Shown: positions 1 to 8,655, numbered from the stretch's first letter. The stretch: DNA of 64,000 bases from Streptomyces sp. NRRL WC-3618 (GCF_001280005.1 NZ_LGDW01000270.1:1-64000), one strand, 5' to 3'. Numbers and translations: made by a program. The notes: a model not told the origin generated them from the sequence alone.

Positions 1-1665
1 CTCCAGGCCCCCATCAGCCCCTTCCCCCCACACGAACTCACCGACGCCGAGGTCGAGCAGACCATCGCCGACTACACCCGCACCGCCCTCCTCGCCCGCC
101 AGGCCGGCTACGACGGCGTGGAGATCATGGGCTCCGAGGGCTATCTGATCAACGAGTTCATCGCGGCCCGAACCAACCACCGCACCGACCGCTGGGGCGG
201 CTCCTACGAGAACCGCATGCGCTTCCCCGTCGAAATAGTCCGCCGCGTACGCGAAGCGGTCGGCGAGGACTTCATCGTCATCTACCGCCTGTCGATGCTG
301 GACCTCGTCCCCGGCGGCTCCACCCTCGACGAGGTGATCACCCTCGCCCGAGCCGTCGAGTCGGCCGGCGCGACCATCATCAACACGGGCATCGGCTGGC
401 ACGAGGCCCGCATCCCCACCATCGCCACCTCGGTGCCGCGCGGCGCGTACACCTGGGTGACGAAGAAGCTCATGGGCGAGGTCGGCATCCCCCTGGTGAC
501 CACCAACCGCATCAACACCCCTGAAGTCGCCGAGGAGTTGCTCGCCGACGGATACGCGGACATGGTGTCGATGGCCCGCCCGATGCTCGCGGACCCCGAC
601 TTCGTCAACAAGGCGCGCGACGGGCGCCCGGAGGCGATCAACACCTGCATCGGCTGCAACCAGGCCTGTCTGGACCACACCTTCAGCGGGAAGATCACCT
701 CCTGTCTGGTCAACCCGCGCGCCTGCCACGAGACGGAACTCGTCCTCTCACCGACCAAGCTGCGCAAGCGTGTTGCCGTCATAGGCGCCGGCCCCGCCGG
801 ACTCGCCTGCGCGGTCTCCGCCGCCGAACGCGGCCACCACGTCACCCTCTTCGACGCCGCCCCCGAGATCGGCGGCCAGCTGAACGTCGCCCGAAAGGTC
901 CCCGGCAAGCAGGAGTTCGACGAGACCCTGCGCTACTTCCGCCACCAGCTCGACGCCCACGGCGTGGACGTACGTCTCAACACCCCGGTCAGCGCAGCCG
1001 ACTTGGCAGACCACGCGGCCTACGACGAGGTCGTGGTCGCCACCGGCGTCACCCCCCGTACCCCCGACATCCCCGGGGTGGACCACCCGAGCGTCGTCGG
1101 CTACCTCGACGTGCTGCGCGACAACGCGCCCGTCGGTGACCGCGTCGCGATCCTCGGTGCGGGCGGCATCGGCTTCGACGTCGCCGAGTACCTCACCGAC
1201 GGCCGCGACAAGACGAGCGAGGACCCGGCGGCGTACTTCCGCGCCTGGGGCGTCGACATGGACTACCGCACCGCCGGCGGCCTGGCCGCACCCGAGCGCC
1301 CGGCGCCGCCGCGCAGCGTCCACCTGCTCCAGCGCAAGGAGTCCAAGGTCGGCGCCGGACTCGGCAAGACCACCGGCTGGATCCACCGCACGGAGCTCAA
1401 GCACCGGGGCGTCGCCATGGTCGCGGGGGTCCAGTACGACGGGATCGACGACGCCGGCCTGCACGTCACCGTCGACGGCACCGCCACGGTCCTGCCGGTC
1501 GACACCGTCGTCCTGTGCACCGGCCAGGACCCGCGCCGCGACCTGTACGACGAGCTGCTCGCCACCGGCCGCAGCGTGCACCTGATCGGCGGCGCGGACG
1601 TGGCCGCCGAACTGGACGCCAAACGAGCCATCAAGCAGGGCACCGAACTGGCAGCGACCCTCTGA
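1..1665 (+). CDS. 2,4-dienoyl-CoA reductase-like FAD/FMN/4Fe-4S oxidoreductase (5' end outside window)
   Basis: The reading frame is open from base 1, so the gene starts upstream; about 554 C-terminal residues are visible against roughly 670 for full-length FadH-type enzymes. The visible part begins inside an old-yellow-enzyme type TIM barrel. It is followed by a cysteine cluster of the form CxxCNxxC with a further Cys 12 residues on (around 653-690 nt), which matches the 4Fe-4S site of this family. Next come an FAD-binding GxGxxG (VIGAGPAGLA, about 780 nt) and an NADPH-binding GAGGIG (about 1158 nt). Family knowledge: these enzymes reduce 2,4-dienoyl-CoA during unsaturated fatty acid oxidation, but related members act on other enones. 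The exact substrate cannot be read from the sequence. The PadR gene 83 nt downstream on the same strand may be its regulator. Confidence 0.85.
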   Translation, partial: LQAPISPFPPHELTDAEVEQTIADYTRTALLARQAGYDGVEIMGSEGYLINEFIAARTNHRTDRWGGSYENRMRFPVEIVRRVREAVGEDFIVIYRLSMLDLVPGGSTLDEVITLARAVESAGATIINTGIGWHEARIPTIATSVPRGAYTWVTKKLMGEVGIPLVTTNRINTPEVAEELLADGYADMVSMARPMLADPDFVNKARDGRPEAINTCIGCNQACLDHTFSGKITSCLVNPRACHETELVLSPTKLRKRVAVIGAGPAGLACAVSAAERGHHVTLFDAAPEIGGQLNVARKVPGKQEFDETLRYFRHQLDAHGVDVRLNTPVSAADLADHAAYDEVVVATGVTPRTPDIPGVDHPSVVGYLDVLRDNAPVGDRVAILGAGGIGFDVAEYLTDGRDKTSEDPAAYFRAWGVDMDYRTAGGLAAPERPAPPRSVHLLQRKESKVGAGLGKTTGWIHRTELKHRGVAMVAGVQYDGIDDAGLHVTVDGTATVLPVDTVVLCTGQDPRRDLYDELLATGRSVHLIGGADVAAELDAKRAIKQGTELAATL

Positions 1666-1748
1666 ACCCCGCACAAGCCCACAACCACAGGCCGACCACC
1701 GCCACCACAAACCTCACCCCCCTCACCACCGCTCCCTAGGATTCACCC

Positions 1749-2297
1749 ATGTCCCTCCCGCACGCGATCCTCACCGCCCTGCTCGAAAAGCCGTCCTCAG
1801 GGCTGGAGCTGACCCGCCGTTTCGACAGGTCGATCGGCTACTTCTGGTCGGCGACGCATCAGCAGATCTATCGCGAGCTGGGAAAACTGGAGGCCGAGGG
1901 ACACATCCGCGCGCTGCCCGCCGAGCAGCCGGCCCGCGGGCAGAAGAAGAGCTACGAGGTCCTGCCGACGGGCCGCGCCGAGCTGGCCCGCTGGACCGCC
2001 GCGTCCCAGGACCCGAAGCCCCACCGCGACACGATGCTGCTGCGCCTGCGCGCCTCGGCGGTCGTCGGCACCGAAGGCATCGAGACCGACCTGCGTCGTC
2101 ATCTCGCCCTGCACCAGCAGCAGTTGACCGAGTACGAGGAGATCGAGGCGCGCGATTTCCAGCCCGTCCGCGACACCGCCCAGGACCGTCTGCGGCACCT
2201 GGTCCTGCGTGCGGGCATCGACCTGGAGACCTTCTGGACCCAGTGGCTCACCCACGCACTGTCGGAGTTCGCGCGACTGCCCGACGAAACGACGTGA
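1749..2297 (+). CDS. PadR family transcriptional regulator
   Basis: A 182-residue protein. Residues 1-85 form a PadR winged helix: the opening MSLPHAILTALLEKPSSGLE and the segment ending YRELGKLEAEGHI are characteristic of the fold. The C-terminal 90 residues are a helical region like the PadR C-terminal dimerisation domain (Vir_act_alpha_C type). PadR proteins usually repress stress or detoxification genes and respond to phenolics or drugs. The position directly after the dienoyl-CoA reductase-like gene suggests that it controls that gene or itself; this is inference from adjacency. No operator was identified. The gene ends inside a strong hairpin terminator. Confidence 0.88.
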   Translation: MSLPHAILTALLEKPSSGLELTRRFDRSIGYFWSATHQQIYRELGKLEAEGHIRALPAEQPARGQKKSYEVLPTGRAELARWTAASQDPKPHRDTMLLRLRASAVVGTEGIETDLRRHLALHQQQLTEYEEIEARDFQPVRDTAQDRLRHLVLRAGIDLETFWTQWLTHALSEFARLPDETT

Positions 2298-2335
2298 GCG
2301 CCCTGTCCGGGGCGGGACTCGGACAGGGCGCTCAC
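2294..2335. terminator. Bidirectional intrinsic terminator between padR-like and cvnE
   Basis: A perfect 16-bp inverted repeat (gtgagcgccctgtccg and its complement) with a 10-nt loop lies between two convergent genes. It includes the TGA of the PadR gene. There is no clear U-run, which is common in Streptomyces. Confidence 0.8.
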
Positions 2336-2380
2336 AGGCAGTGGTTCCTCAGAGCTCTCGGAGCCGGAGGAATTGAGGAA

Positions 2381-3751
2381 CTAGAGCCGGAAGACGTCGA
2401 GGAAAGAGCTCCAGAACCCCTTCTTGCGCTGGTCCTGACGGGACGCCGGGACGCCCTGCGTCGGCTGCGGGGCCGGACGGTGTAGCGGTTCCGCCGCCGG
2501 CATGGGCGCCTGGTTGCGCAGGGCCGCCGCCACCCGGGTCGCCGGCGTCGGGCTGAACCGCACCGGGAGCGTGGCCAGCGCGCGGTGGAAGGGGCCGGGG
2601 CGCCACAGCAGGCTGTCCTGCGGGACCGCGAGGGTCAGGTCGGGCAGCGCGTTGAGGATCTTCTCGATCGCCGTGAGCGTGATGACCTGCGCCGGGTCCT
2701 TGGCGGGGCAGGCGTGCGGTCCCGCGCCGAAGGCCAGGTGCGCGCCCTTGCTCGCCATCTGGCGGGCCTCGTTGAGGGCCGGGTCGCTGTTCGCGGCGGC
2801 GAAACTGATGACGATCGGGGTGTTCGCGTCGACCGGTACGCCGCCGAGGTCGACGTCCTGCAACGGGTAGTGCGTCGCGTAGTTGGCGATGGGCGGGTTG
2901 TTCCACAGCACGTGCTCGATGGCTTCCTCGACCAGCATGCCGCTGTCACGATCGGACTGGCCGTCGGACAGCAGCAGGAGCAGGGCGCTGGCGATGAGGT
3001 TGCGCTGAGGTTCGAGGCCCGCGCCCATCAGCACGATCAGCTGGTCCCTCAGCTCCTCGTCGTTGAGGCCTGCGGGGTGCTGGATGAGCCAGGAGGTCAC
3101 GTCCTCGCCGGGCTCGCGGCGCTTGAGCGTGATCAGCTCCTGGAGGCAGCCGGCGACCTGCTCGATGCCCTTGAGGGCGTCGTCCTGACCGTCGAACATG
3201 GCGGACATGCCGGTGGTGAGACGGTCGCCGATGTCGGCCGGGCAGCCGAAGATCTTGTTGAACAGCAGCAGCGGGATCAGCTTGGCGTAGTCGTTGAGGA
3301 GGTCGGCCCGGCCGCGCTCGCTGAACTGGTCGATCAGGTAGTCGGCGATGGGCTCGACGTCCCGCCGGATACGGCTGATGTTCAGCTTGGCGAGGCTCTC
3401 GGTGACGGCCTTGCGCAGCCGCAGGTGCACCGCGCCGTCCGTGAACAGGACGTTGGGCCGGTACGCCATCATCGGCAGGACGGGGCTGTCGAGGGAGATC
3501 CGGCCCTCGTTCAGCGCGGTCCAGCGGCGCGAGTCACGGGCGAACAGGGTGGTGTTCTGGAGCACCCTGAGAGCCATCTCGTGCTGGACGACGAGCGTGG
3601 CGTCCACACCCGGGGCGAGCTCGACGGGCGCCGCCGGGCCGTGGGCGCGCAACTGGTCGTAGATGCGGTGCGGTTCGGCGGCGAAGTCGGTGCCGTGCAT
3701 GGGGCATCTGGCGGGAGCGCTCGGCGTGGCACCCGCGTGCTGTGTGTCCAT
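2381..3751 (-). CDS. cvnE: Conservon-associated cytochrome P450 (CYP157-like, lacks ExxR)
   Basis: A 456-residue P450 in the fifth position of a cvnA-B-C-D-E locus, on the same strand. The haem-ligand loop reads FGAGPHACPA, giving the thiolate Cys. The I-helix acid/alcohol pair is not canonical (GAGLEPQRN). At the K-helix, where ExxR is normally invariant, the sequence reads EHVLWNNPP, so the Arg is missing and a Trp follows. Absence of ExxR is a known property of the CYP157 family, whose members sit beside conservons in Streptomyces. That context and the odd motif support a CYP157-type assignment. Substrate and activity are unknown. The start is ATG at 3751 with an upstream AAGGAACC element. 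A 179-nt gap separates it from cvnD. Confidence 0.88.
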   Translation of the reverse strand: MDTQHAGATPSAPARCPMHGTDFAAEPHRIYDQLRAHGPAAPVELAPGVDATLVVQHEMALRVLQNTTLFARDSRRWTALNEGRISLDSPVLPMMAYRPNVLFTDGAVHLRLRKAVTESLAKLNISRIRRDVEPIADYLIDQFSERGRADLLNDYAKLIPLLLFNKIFGCPADIGDRLTTGMSAMFDGQDDALKGIEQVAGCLQELITLKRREPGEDVTSWLIQHPAGLNDEELRDQLIVLMGAGLEPQRNLIASALLLLLSDGQSDRDSGMLVEEAIEHVLWNNPPIANYATHYPLQDVDLGGVPVDANTPIVISFAAANSDPALNEARQMASKGAHLAFGAGPHACPAKDPAQVITLTAIEKILNALPDLTLAVPQDSLLWRPGPFHRALATLPVRFSPTPATRVAAALRNQAPMPAAEPLHRPAPQPTQGVPASRQDQRKKGFWSSFLDVFRL

Positions 3752-3887
3752 GGAGGTTCCTTAGGGTTCCCCGCGCCTCGGGGGCGGGGGACGGGGGTGA
3801 GGAAAAGTCTTGTACGGGGCCCTGGTCCGGATGGTCCGGGCCCCAGCCCGGAGCGCGCCGCCCGGCTCCCGGTCCCGGCCCCCCGTC

Positions 3888-3912
3888 CGGGCCCCTTGGC
3901 GGGAGGGGCCCG
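3888..3912 (-). terminator. GC hairpin between cvnD and cvnE (attenuator-like)
   Basis: An 8-bp perfect stem (cgggcccc/ggggcccg) with a 9-nt loop lies 19 nt after the cvnD stop. It could reduce read-through into the P450 gene. There is no U-tract, so it is weak evidence for full termination. Confidence 0.4.
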
Positions 3913-3930
3913 AAAGGGAGGGACCGGGGC

Positions 3931-4524
3931 TCAGGCCGCGCGGGTGAGCAGGTGCTGGACGAGGGCGATCAGCGCTCTCGCCGAGGACGTCTGGTCCCGG
4001 GCGTCGCAGTAGACGACCGGGGTGTCGGGCAGCAGGTCGAGGGCCTCGCGGATCTCGTCCTCGTCGAACTCGCCGGACTCCGGGTCGAAGGTGTTGACGG
4101 CGATGGCGTACTCCAGGCCGTACTTCTCGACCAGGTCGATCACCGGAAACGTTTCGGCCAGCCGGGACGGGTCGACCAGGAGCAGTGCGCCGAGCGCGCC
4201 GCGGGCCATGTCCTCCCACAACTGCATGAAGCGCTGCTGACCGGGCGTACCGAAGAGGTAGAGCACCAGTTCGTCGCTCAGTGTGAGCCGGCCGAAGTCC
4301 AGCGCGACCGTGGTCGTCACCTTGTCCGGCGCGCCCTTCAGGTCGTCCACGTGGGCGGACGCCTGGGTCATCTTCTCCTCGGTGCGCAGCGGGGCGATCT
4401 CCGACAGCGAGCCGATATAGGTGGTCTTGCCCACGGCGAAGTGCCCTACGACAAGGATCTTCGCGGTGGTGGTGACCGCGTCTGAGACGTAGATCGTCTC
4501 AGCCGTAGAGCGATTCGAGTCCAT
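3931..4524 (-). CDS. cvnD: Conservon GTP/ATP-binding protein CvnD
   Basis: A 197-residue MglA/Ras-like GTPase. It has a P-loop GHFAVGKTTY near residue 30, a switch/Walker-B-like DFGRL with the FGTPGQQRF motif (a DxxG equivalent) near residue 85, and an NTFD specificity element. Family knowledge: CvnD is the small GTPase of the conservon, which forms a membrane-associated complex with CvnA, CvnB and CvnC that resembles eukaryotic G-protein signalling and affects development and antibiotic production. The start MDSNRST at 4524 was preferred over an upstream ATG because it overlaps the end of cvnC by 26 nt and removes an unconserved Pro/Ser-rich leader. Confidence 0.92.
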   Translation of the reverse strand: MDSNRSTAETIYVSDAVTTTAKILVVGHFAVGKTTYIGSLSEIAPLRTEEKMTQASAHVDDLKGAPDKVTTTVALDFGRLTLSDELVLYLFGTPGQQRFMQLWEDMARGALGALLLVDPSRLAETFPVIDLVEKYGLEYAIAVNTFDPESGEFDEDEIREALDLLPDTPVVYCDARDQTSSARALIALVQHLLTRAA

Positions 4525-4879
4525 GCAGCACCTTTTCGATGATTCCTCTGTCGACGGACTGGGCGCGGGGGGGCGCGGCACGGCGCAGGAGATGACCCTG
4601 TTCGAATAAATCGGTCAGCAGCAGTCGGGCGACTCCCACTGGCAGCGACAGATGCGCGGCGACCTCGGCGACGGAGAGGTAGCCGCCGCCGCACAGGTCC
4701 CAGATGGCCCGCACCTCGGGGCTGGCGCCGAGCGGCATCTCCCGGTCGGGGGCCAGTGTGACCAGGGTGTGCAGGGACAGATCATCGGCGGTCGGCAGCC
4801 GCCGGCCGCCCGTGATGACGTACGACCGGACGAAGTCGCTGGTGACCGTGACCGGGGTTTCCTCGCCGTGCGCGTTCAT
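4499..4879 (-). CDS. cvnC: Conservon protein CvnC (DUF742)
   Basis: A 126-residue protein of the DUF742 type. The diagnostic parts are SDFVRSYVITGGRR near residue 14 and the winged-helix-like stretch with LSVAEVAAHLSLPVGVARL. These match the third component of Streptomyces conservons, a small protein that bridges the roadblock protein and the GTPase. The ATG at 4879 overlaps the TGA of cvnB (ATGA), and this fixes the start against a long in-frame upstream extension that is only the antisense shadow of cvnB. Translational coupling suggests a stoichiometric complex. Confidence 0.92.
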   Translation of the reverse strand: MNAHGEETPVTVTSDFVRSYVITGGRRLPTADDLSLHTLVTLAPDREMPLGASPEVRAIWDLCGGGYLSVAEVAAHLSLPVGVARLLLTDLFEQGHLLRRAAPPRAQSVDRGIIEKVLHGLESLYG

Positions 4880-5277
4880 GCGTCCGCACCGGCGTTCTGA
4901 CGAGGCGGGGTGGTCATCGCCTTGCCGAGCGCCCCCACCTGCTGCTGCATCCGGAACGACATGGCCTCCATGTCGACGTCCAACGCGGCCGACACGGCGA
5001 GGTAGGCACCGCTGCCGGCGGCTATCAGGAAGATCCAGCCGCCGTCGTACTCGATGAGCGTCTGCTTCCACAGCCCGAGTCCGTAGCCGACGAAGGGGGC
5101 GACGGCCCGGCTGAGGGACTGCATGGAGCTCATCGCGGCGGCGTTGGTCTCGGCCTCGTCGCGCTCGATGTCGCTGGACCGCTCGAGGAGCAGGCCGTCG
5201 GCCGAGACGAGGATCGCGTGACGGGCGCCGCGCACCTGCAGCACATCGTTCAGCACCCACGACAGATCGGGATTCAC
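4876..5277 (-). CDS. cvnB: Roadblock/LC7 protein CvnB
   Basis: A 133-residue roadblock/LC7 fold protein: N-terminal LSWVLNDVLQVRGARHAILV, central strand SADGLLLERS and a Gly-rich C-terminal strand. Family knowledge: roadblock proteins act as GTPase partners or activators, and in conservons CvnB pairs with CvnD. It starts within the last codons of cvnA (ATGA overlap) and ends within the start of cvnC, so the cvnA-B-C genes are coupled. Confidence 0.92.
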   Translation of the reverse strand: MNPDLSWVLNDVLQVRGARHAILVSADGLLLERSSDIERDEAETNAAAMSSMQSLSRAVAPFVGYGLGLWKQTLIEYDGGWIFLIAAGSGAYLAVSAALDVDMEAMSFRMQQQVGALGKAMTTPPRQNAGADA

Positions 5278-6482
5278 TGGTCCTGTGGTCCTTCCATGGT
5301 CGTCGTGTCCCGCCCAAGCAGCGTTCCGCGCTGGAACGCGCCGATGCGTGAGGCCGTCACCTCGTTGTTGTGCTCCGGCTGGGCCGGTTCCGCCGGCGGT
5401 GGCACCACCGCGACCGGGCTGCCGCGCCGCCGCCGCTTGGGCAGGCCGCCGGCGGTCGTCCCGATGGGACGCTGCGGTGCGCCCGGCGTGGCCACCGGGG
5501 TCAGCCGCTGCGGGGCCGCGGCAGCGGCCTCGGCCTGGGGTTCGGGCTTCGCGCGCCCGCCCTCGGGCTCGGGAGTGTCCGTCGTCAACAGGTTCTCAGG
5601 CAAGAGAATCACCGCCCGTACGCCGCCGTAGGGGGACACCGAATCGACCGAGACCTTGAACCCGTACCGGGTGGCGAGCATCCCGGACACGGCGAAGCCG
5701 AACTTCGGCGGGTCGCCGAGGCTCGTGATGTCGACCGGTGCCTGCGGGGAGAGCAGGACGCTGGCGCGCGCCTTCTCCTCCGTGTTCATACCGAGGCCGG
5801 CGTCGTCGACGATCAGGCAGACCCCGGTGGGTACGGCCTGGATGTTGATGTCGACGCGGGTGCCGGGCGCGCTGTAGTTGGTGGCGTTGGCCAGCAGTTC
5901 GGCGAGGACGACCGCGATGGGCTCGACGGCCCGGCTGGCGACCGAGACGTTGACCTGGGTGTTGATGGTGACGCGGTCGAAGTGCTTGATGCGGCCCTGC
6001 GCACTGCGGGCCACGTCGAACACGGAGGCGGTTCTCTCGCGTCGCCCGAGCCAGCCGCCGCACAGGACGGCGATGCCCTGCGCGCGGCGGCCGAACTGGC
6101 TGTTGGTGTGGTCGATCATCATCAGGTCGCTGAGGACCTGTTCGTCGTCGCCGTAGCGGCGCTGCGACTTCTCGATGATGAGCTGCTGTTCGTCGGCGAG
6201 TACCTGGAGCGTCCGCATCGCGGACTTCAGTACGGCCTTGGTGTCTTCCTCCGCATCCTTGCGTACCGCCGCGAGGTCGCCCGCGTGCTGTGCGTTCAGC
6301 TGGGTGTATTCCGCATAGAGGCGGTCGCGTTCACTCTGGGCGGCTTCGCGGGCACTCTGCAGGTCGTTGCTCTTCCTGCGGAGCGCCATGTTGGTTCTAC
6401 GGGCCCGCATCACTGCGACGACCGCAGCGACCAAGACCACGAGCAAGATCCACAGCAGCGGATCCTGGATCAATGACGTCAT
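5274..6482 (-). CDS. cvnA: Sensor-kinase-like membrane protein CvnA
   Basis: A 402-residue protein with one N-terminal membrane segment (residues 8-25), a coiled-coil-like linker (residues 35-85), and a histidine-kinase-like ATPase domain: N-box ELLANATNYSAPGT, then DDAGLGMN as the G1 region, near residues 195-235. The C-terminal 100 residues are Pro/Ala/Glu-rich and look disordered. It is the first gene of the conservon. The family resembles histidine kinases and is proposed to scaffold CvnB-D at the membrane. No extracellular sensor domain is visible, so the signal is probably cytoplasmic or membrane-borne (inference). Confidence 0.9.
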   Translation of the reverse strand: MTSLIQDPLLWILLVVLVAAVVAVMRARRTNMALRRKSNDLQSAREAAQSERDRLYAEYTQLNAQHAGDLAAVRKDAEEDTKAVLKSAMRTLQVLADEQQLIIEKSQRRYGDDEQVLSDLMMIDHTNSQFGRRAQGIAVLCGGWLGRRERTASVFDVARSAQGRIKHFDRVTINTQVNVSVASRAVEPIAVVLAELLANATNYSAPGTRVDINIQAVPTGVCLIVDDAGLGMNTEEKARASVLLSPQAPVDITSLGDPPKFGFAVSGMLATRYGFKVSVDSVSPYGGVRAVILLPENLLTTDTPEPEGGRAKPEPQAEAAAAAPQRLTPVATPGAPQRPIGTTAGGLPKRRRRGSPVAVVPPPAEPAQPEHNNEVTASRIGAFQRGTLLGRDTTTMEGPQDQ

Positions 6483-6851
6483 GAGACTCTCTTCAAGTCG
6501 CCTAGCGACAGGAGCAGTTGCGGTCGTTGGGTCCTGGCCTGTAACTCGGGCCGTGCCCGGTGGCGAACCTTACCGGCGGACCAACTCAGCCACTCCTTCG
6601 CGATGGGGCCCTTAGAGACTGCCCCCGTGCGCGTGGCGCGCCTCAGCCTACTGAAAGTGGGATGATCTTATCAGTCAAGCGAGCGTCAAAAAGGTTCCAC
6701 TTGCGCTCACTTGGAGACCTTCACACAGGATTCGCGAAAGAGTCCACGAGAGTTACGGACCCGATACCGTCCGGGACCGTCCGGGCGTGGACGCGCGAAA
6801 GCCCGCCCCCCTTGTCTGCTGCCTTCCGGGGAGCGGGCTCGGAGCGAACTC
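6483..6851. other. Intergenic region upstream of cvnA
   Basis: About 370 bases without a credible gene. The region is slightly less GC-rich than the flanks around 6660-6740 and probably carries the conservon promoter. No convincing -10/-35 pair, operator or RNA gene was identified. Confidence 0.4.
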
Positions 6852-7184
6852 TCAGGCGGCGTCGGCGCTGAGGCCGGCCTCGGCGGGCCGCCAGTAGACG
6901 CCCGCGCTACGCCGCAGATGCCCGAGGTCCACCAGATGCCGACGCAGCGTCACATGGTCGATATGGCTCGCGCCCTCGCACCACACCCGCAGCCGCTCGT
7001 CGACGAGCCGCTCGGCGTACTCCACGCCGGGCTCGAAGGTCTCCTCGGCGATGTGCCGGAGCACGATCACCTTCCGGCTCCAGCGGGCGGGCAGCCGCAC
7101 GAGCGAGCCGCCTTCCCGTACGAAGGTCCGCAACACGTTCTCGGTCTGCTGCCGCTCGGTCTGCTCGGCTCGGTCGGATGCCAT
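6852..7184 (-). CDS. DUF2087-type small protein
   Basis: A 110-residue protein. Its C-terminal half fits the DUF2087 pattern: Trp-Ser-Arg-Lys starter, ILxHIAEETFEPGVEYAE, then TLRRHLVDLGHLRR and a terminal GVYWR. Such domains often accompany or follow ArsR-type DNA-binding domains and may themselves be winged-helix-like, so a regulatory role is plausible but not shown. There is no clear Shine-Dalgarno before the ATG at 7184. It diverges from the chaplin gene, so the 183-nt gap may serve both promoters. Confidence 0.7.
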   Translation of the reverse strand: MASDRAEQTERQQTENVLRTFVREGGSLVRLPARWSRKVIVLRHIAEETFEPGVEYAERLVDERLRVWCEGASHIDHVTLRRHLVDLGHLRRSAGVYWRPAEAGLSADAA

Positions 7185-7367
7185 GACCGGAGGCTAACCC
7201 GTGCGCGAGCGACCGCCCACCACTTTTGCCGTCACCACCGCGCCAGGACGCTCTTCGAAAAGGGTGACGCCCGGCTGAACGCCGTTACCAGGTGTGAGCG
7301 GGCGCGTTGTAGGGGAAGTGCGGGCGCGAGTCGAGCGCCCGTCCCCATCGAACCAAAGGAGAACGTG

Positions 7368-7667
7368 ATGTCTCGCATCGCGAAGGCAGCCGTCGCCGCT
7401 CTCGGCACCGGTGCCGTGGTGCTCGCCGGCGCCGGTATGGCCACGGCTGACGCGGACGCCCAGGCCGCAGCCGTCGGCTCGCCCGGCGTCCTGTCCGGCA
7501 ACGTCCTGCAGGTTCCGATCCACGTCCCCGTCAACGTGTGCGGGAACTCGGTCAGCGTGATCGGTCTGCTGAACCCGGCCTTCGGCAACACCTGCGTCAA
7601 CGTCAGCAAGCACGAGCACAAGGGCAACCCCGGCCCGAGCCACGGCTCCAGCGGCTACGGCGGCTGA
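7368..7667 (+). CDS. Short chaplin with Gly/Ser/His C-terminal tail
   Basis: A 99-residue secreted protein. A Sec signal (residues 1-28, ending at ATAD) precedes one chaplin domain: GSPGVLSGNVLQVPIHVPVN, then two Cys (in VCGNS and NTCVN) that form the conserved disulphide. Chaplins are surface-active amyloid proteins that coat aerial hyphae. After the domain there is a hydrophilic 19-residue tail (KHEHKGNPGPSHGSSGYGG), longer than in the other two chaplins here, as in ChpG-type members. The start ATG 7368 is set by AAAGGAG six bases upstream. Its neighbours are the tyrosinase operon and a strong terminator. Confidence 0.93.
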   Translation: MSRIAKAAVAALGTGAVVLAGAGMATADADAQAAAVGSPGVLSGNVLQVPIHVPVNVCGNSVSVIGLLNPAFGNTCVNVSKHEHKGNPGPSHGSSGYGG

Positions 7668-7687
7668 CACGCCGTACGGCAAGCACC

Positions 7688-7724
7688 GGAAGAGCCCCGA
7701 CGGACCCACCGTCGGGGCTCTTCC
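7688..7724. terminator. Intrinsic terminator after chaplin
   Basis: A perfect 16-bp stem (ggaagagccccgacgg and complement) with a 5-nt loop accca. It lies 20 nt after the chaplin stop and 59 nt before the convergent tyrosinase stop, so it can serve both strands. Confidence 0.88.
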
Positions 7725-7782
7725 GCATCCGTACCGCTTGGACCCGTACCCGCTGGACCCGTACCTCTCGCGGATACCTCTT

Positions 7783-8655
7783 TTACGCGTACCGGTAGAC
7801 CCCGCTGTGGTCCTCCAACTGGTCCGGCGTCAGGTCCCACGGCGGCAGCGTCTCGTGCCGGGCGACGACCCGGCCGCGCTGCGCGTCGCCGATCCGCGGC
7901 GGCCGGTCGGGCAGATAGCGGGCGCCGGCCCCGTGCCGCTGCTGCCAGCGCGACCAGCACAGGTCGACGAAGGCGTGGTGCAGCCAGAAGACGGGGTCGT
8001 TGACGGAGGCGCCGCCGACCATGTGTCCGCCGACCCAGCGGTGGACGCGGTTGTGGTTGCGCCAGGAGGTGGAGCCCCGCCCGCTGCCCCACCCTTCGAG
8101 CTTGTTGCGGAACCCCTTCGCGGACTTCGAGTTCCACGGCGACACGTCGTAGACGGGATCGGCGAGGGCCGCGTCCACGTCCCGCCGGGTCGGCAGGGAG
8201 AGCGGCTCACGGCGGCGGCCGATATCCCGGGTGAGGAACTCGCCGTCGGTGACGCTCTCCCTGATGGTCCAGTCGCCGTTGTCGTAGGCGAACGGCCCGG
8301 TCATCACCCGTTGGTCGGAGGGCCGCCCGGTGCCCCCGAGCAGATCCTCGCTCCACGGCGCCCCGGCCGTCGTCCGGTCCCGGGTCCAGTCCCAGTACGG
8401 CAGCGTCACCGACGGGTCGACCCGCTGCAACGCCTCCTCCAGATCCAGCAGGAACCGCCGGTGCCAGGGCAGGAAGGAGGGCGCCATATGGGCCGTACGC
8501 AGCCCTTTCTCGCCGTCGGAGACGAAGTACTCGATGTGCGTGCGCACGAATTCGTCGTACTCGCCCCGCCGTTTGAGCTCCAGCAGCGCCCCGACGAACC
8601 GCCGCCGCTCACCGCGCGTCAGCGTGCTGACATCCTTACGCGTGTACGCCACCAC
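7783..8655 (-). CDS. melC2: Tyrosinase (MelC2-type, type-3 copper)
   Basis: A 290-residue tyrosinase, slightly longer than the ~273 residues of classical MelC2. CuA ligands are His40, His56 and His65 (THIEYF, TAHMAPSFLPWHRRF). CuB ligands are in RNHNRVHRWVGG and DPVFWLHHAFVD. Family knowledge: it oxidises tyrosine and DOPA to quinones for melanin. It is secreted as a complex with MelC1 because it has no signal peptide of its own, and none is seen here. The start is one of two adjacent GTG codons (8655 or 8652), overlapping the 3' end of melC1 by 17-20 nt. Its location among chaplin genes resembles the second tyrosinase locus of S. coelicolor rather than the plasmid-type melC operon. Confidence 0.92.
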   Translation of the reverse strand: MVAYTRKDVSTLTRGERRRFVGALLELKRRGEYDEFVRTHIEYFVSDGEKGLRTAHMAPSFLPWHRRFLLDLEEALQRVDPSVTLPYWDWTRDRTTAGAPWSEDLLGGTGRPSDQRVMTGPFAYDNGDWTIRESVTDGEFLTRDIGRRREPLSLPTRRDVDAALADPVYDVSPWNSKSAKGFRNKLEGWGSGRGSTSWRNHNRVHRWVGGHMVGGASVNDPVFWLHHAFVDLCWSRWQQRHGAGARYLPDRPPRIGDAQRGRVVARHETLPPWDLTPDQLEDHSGVYRYA

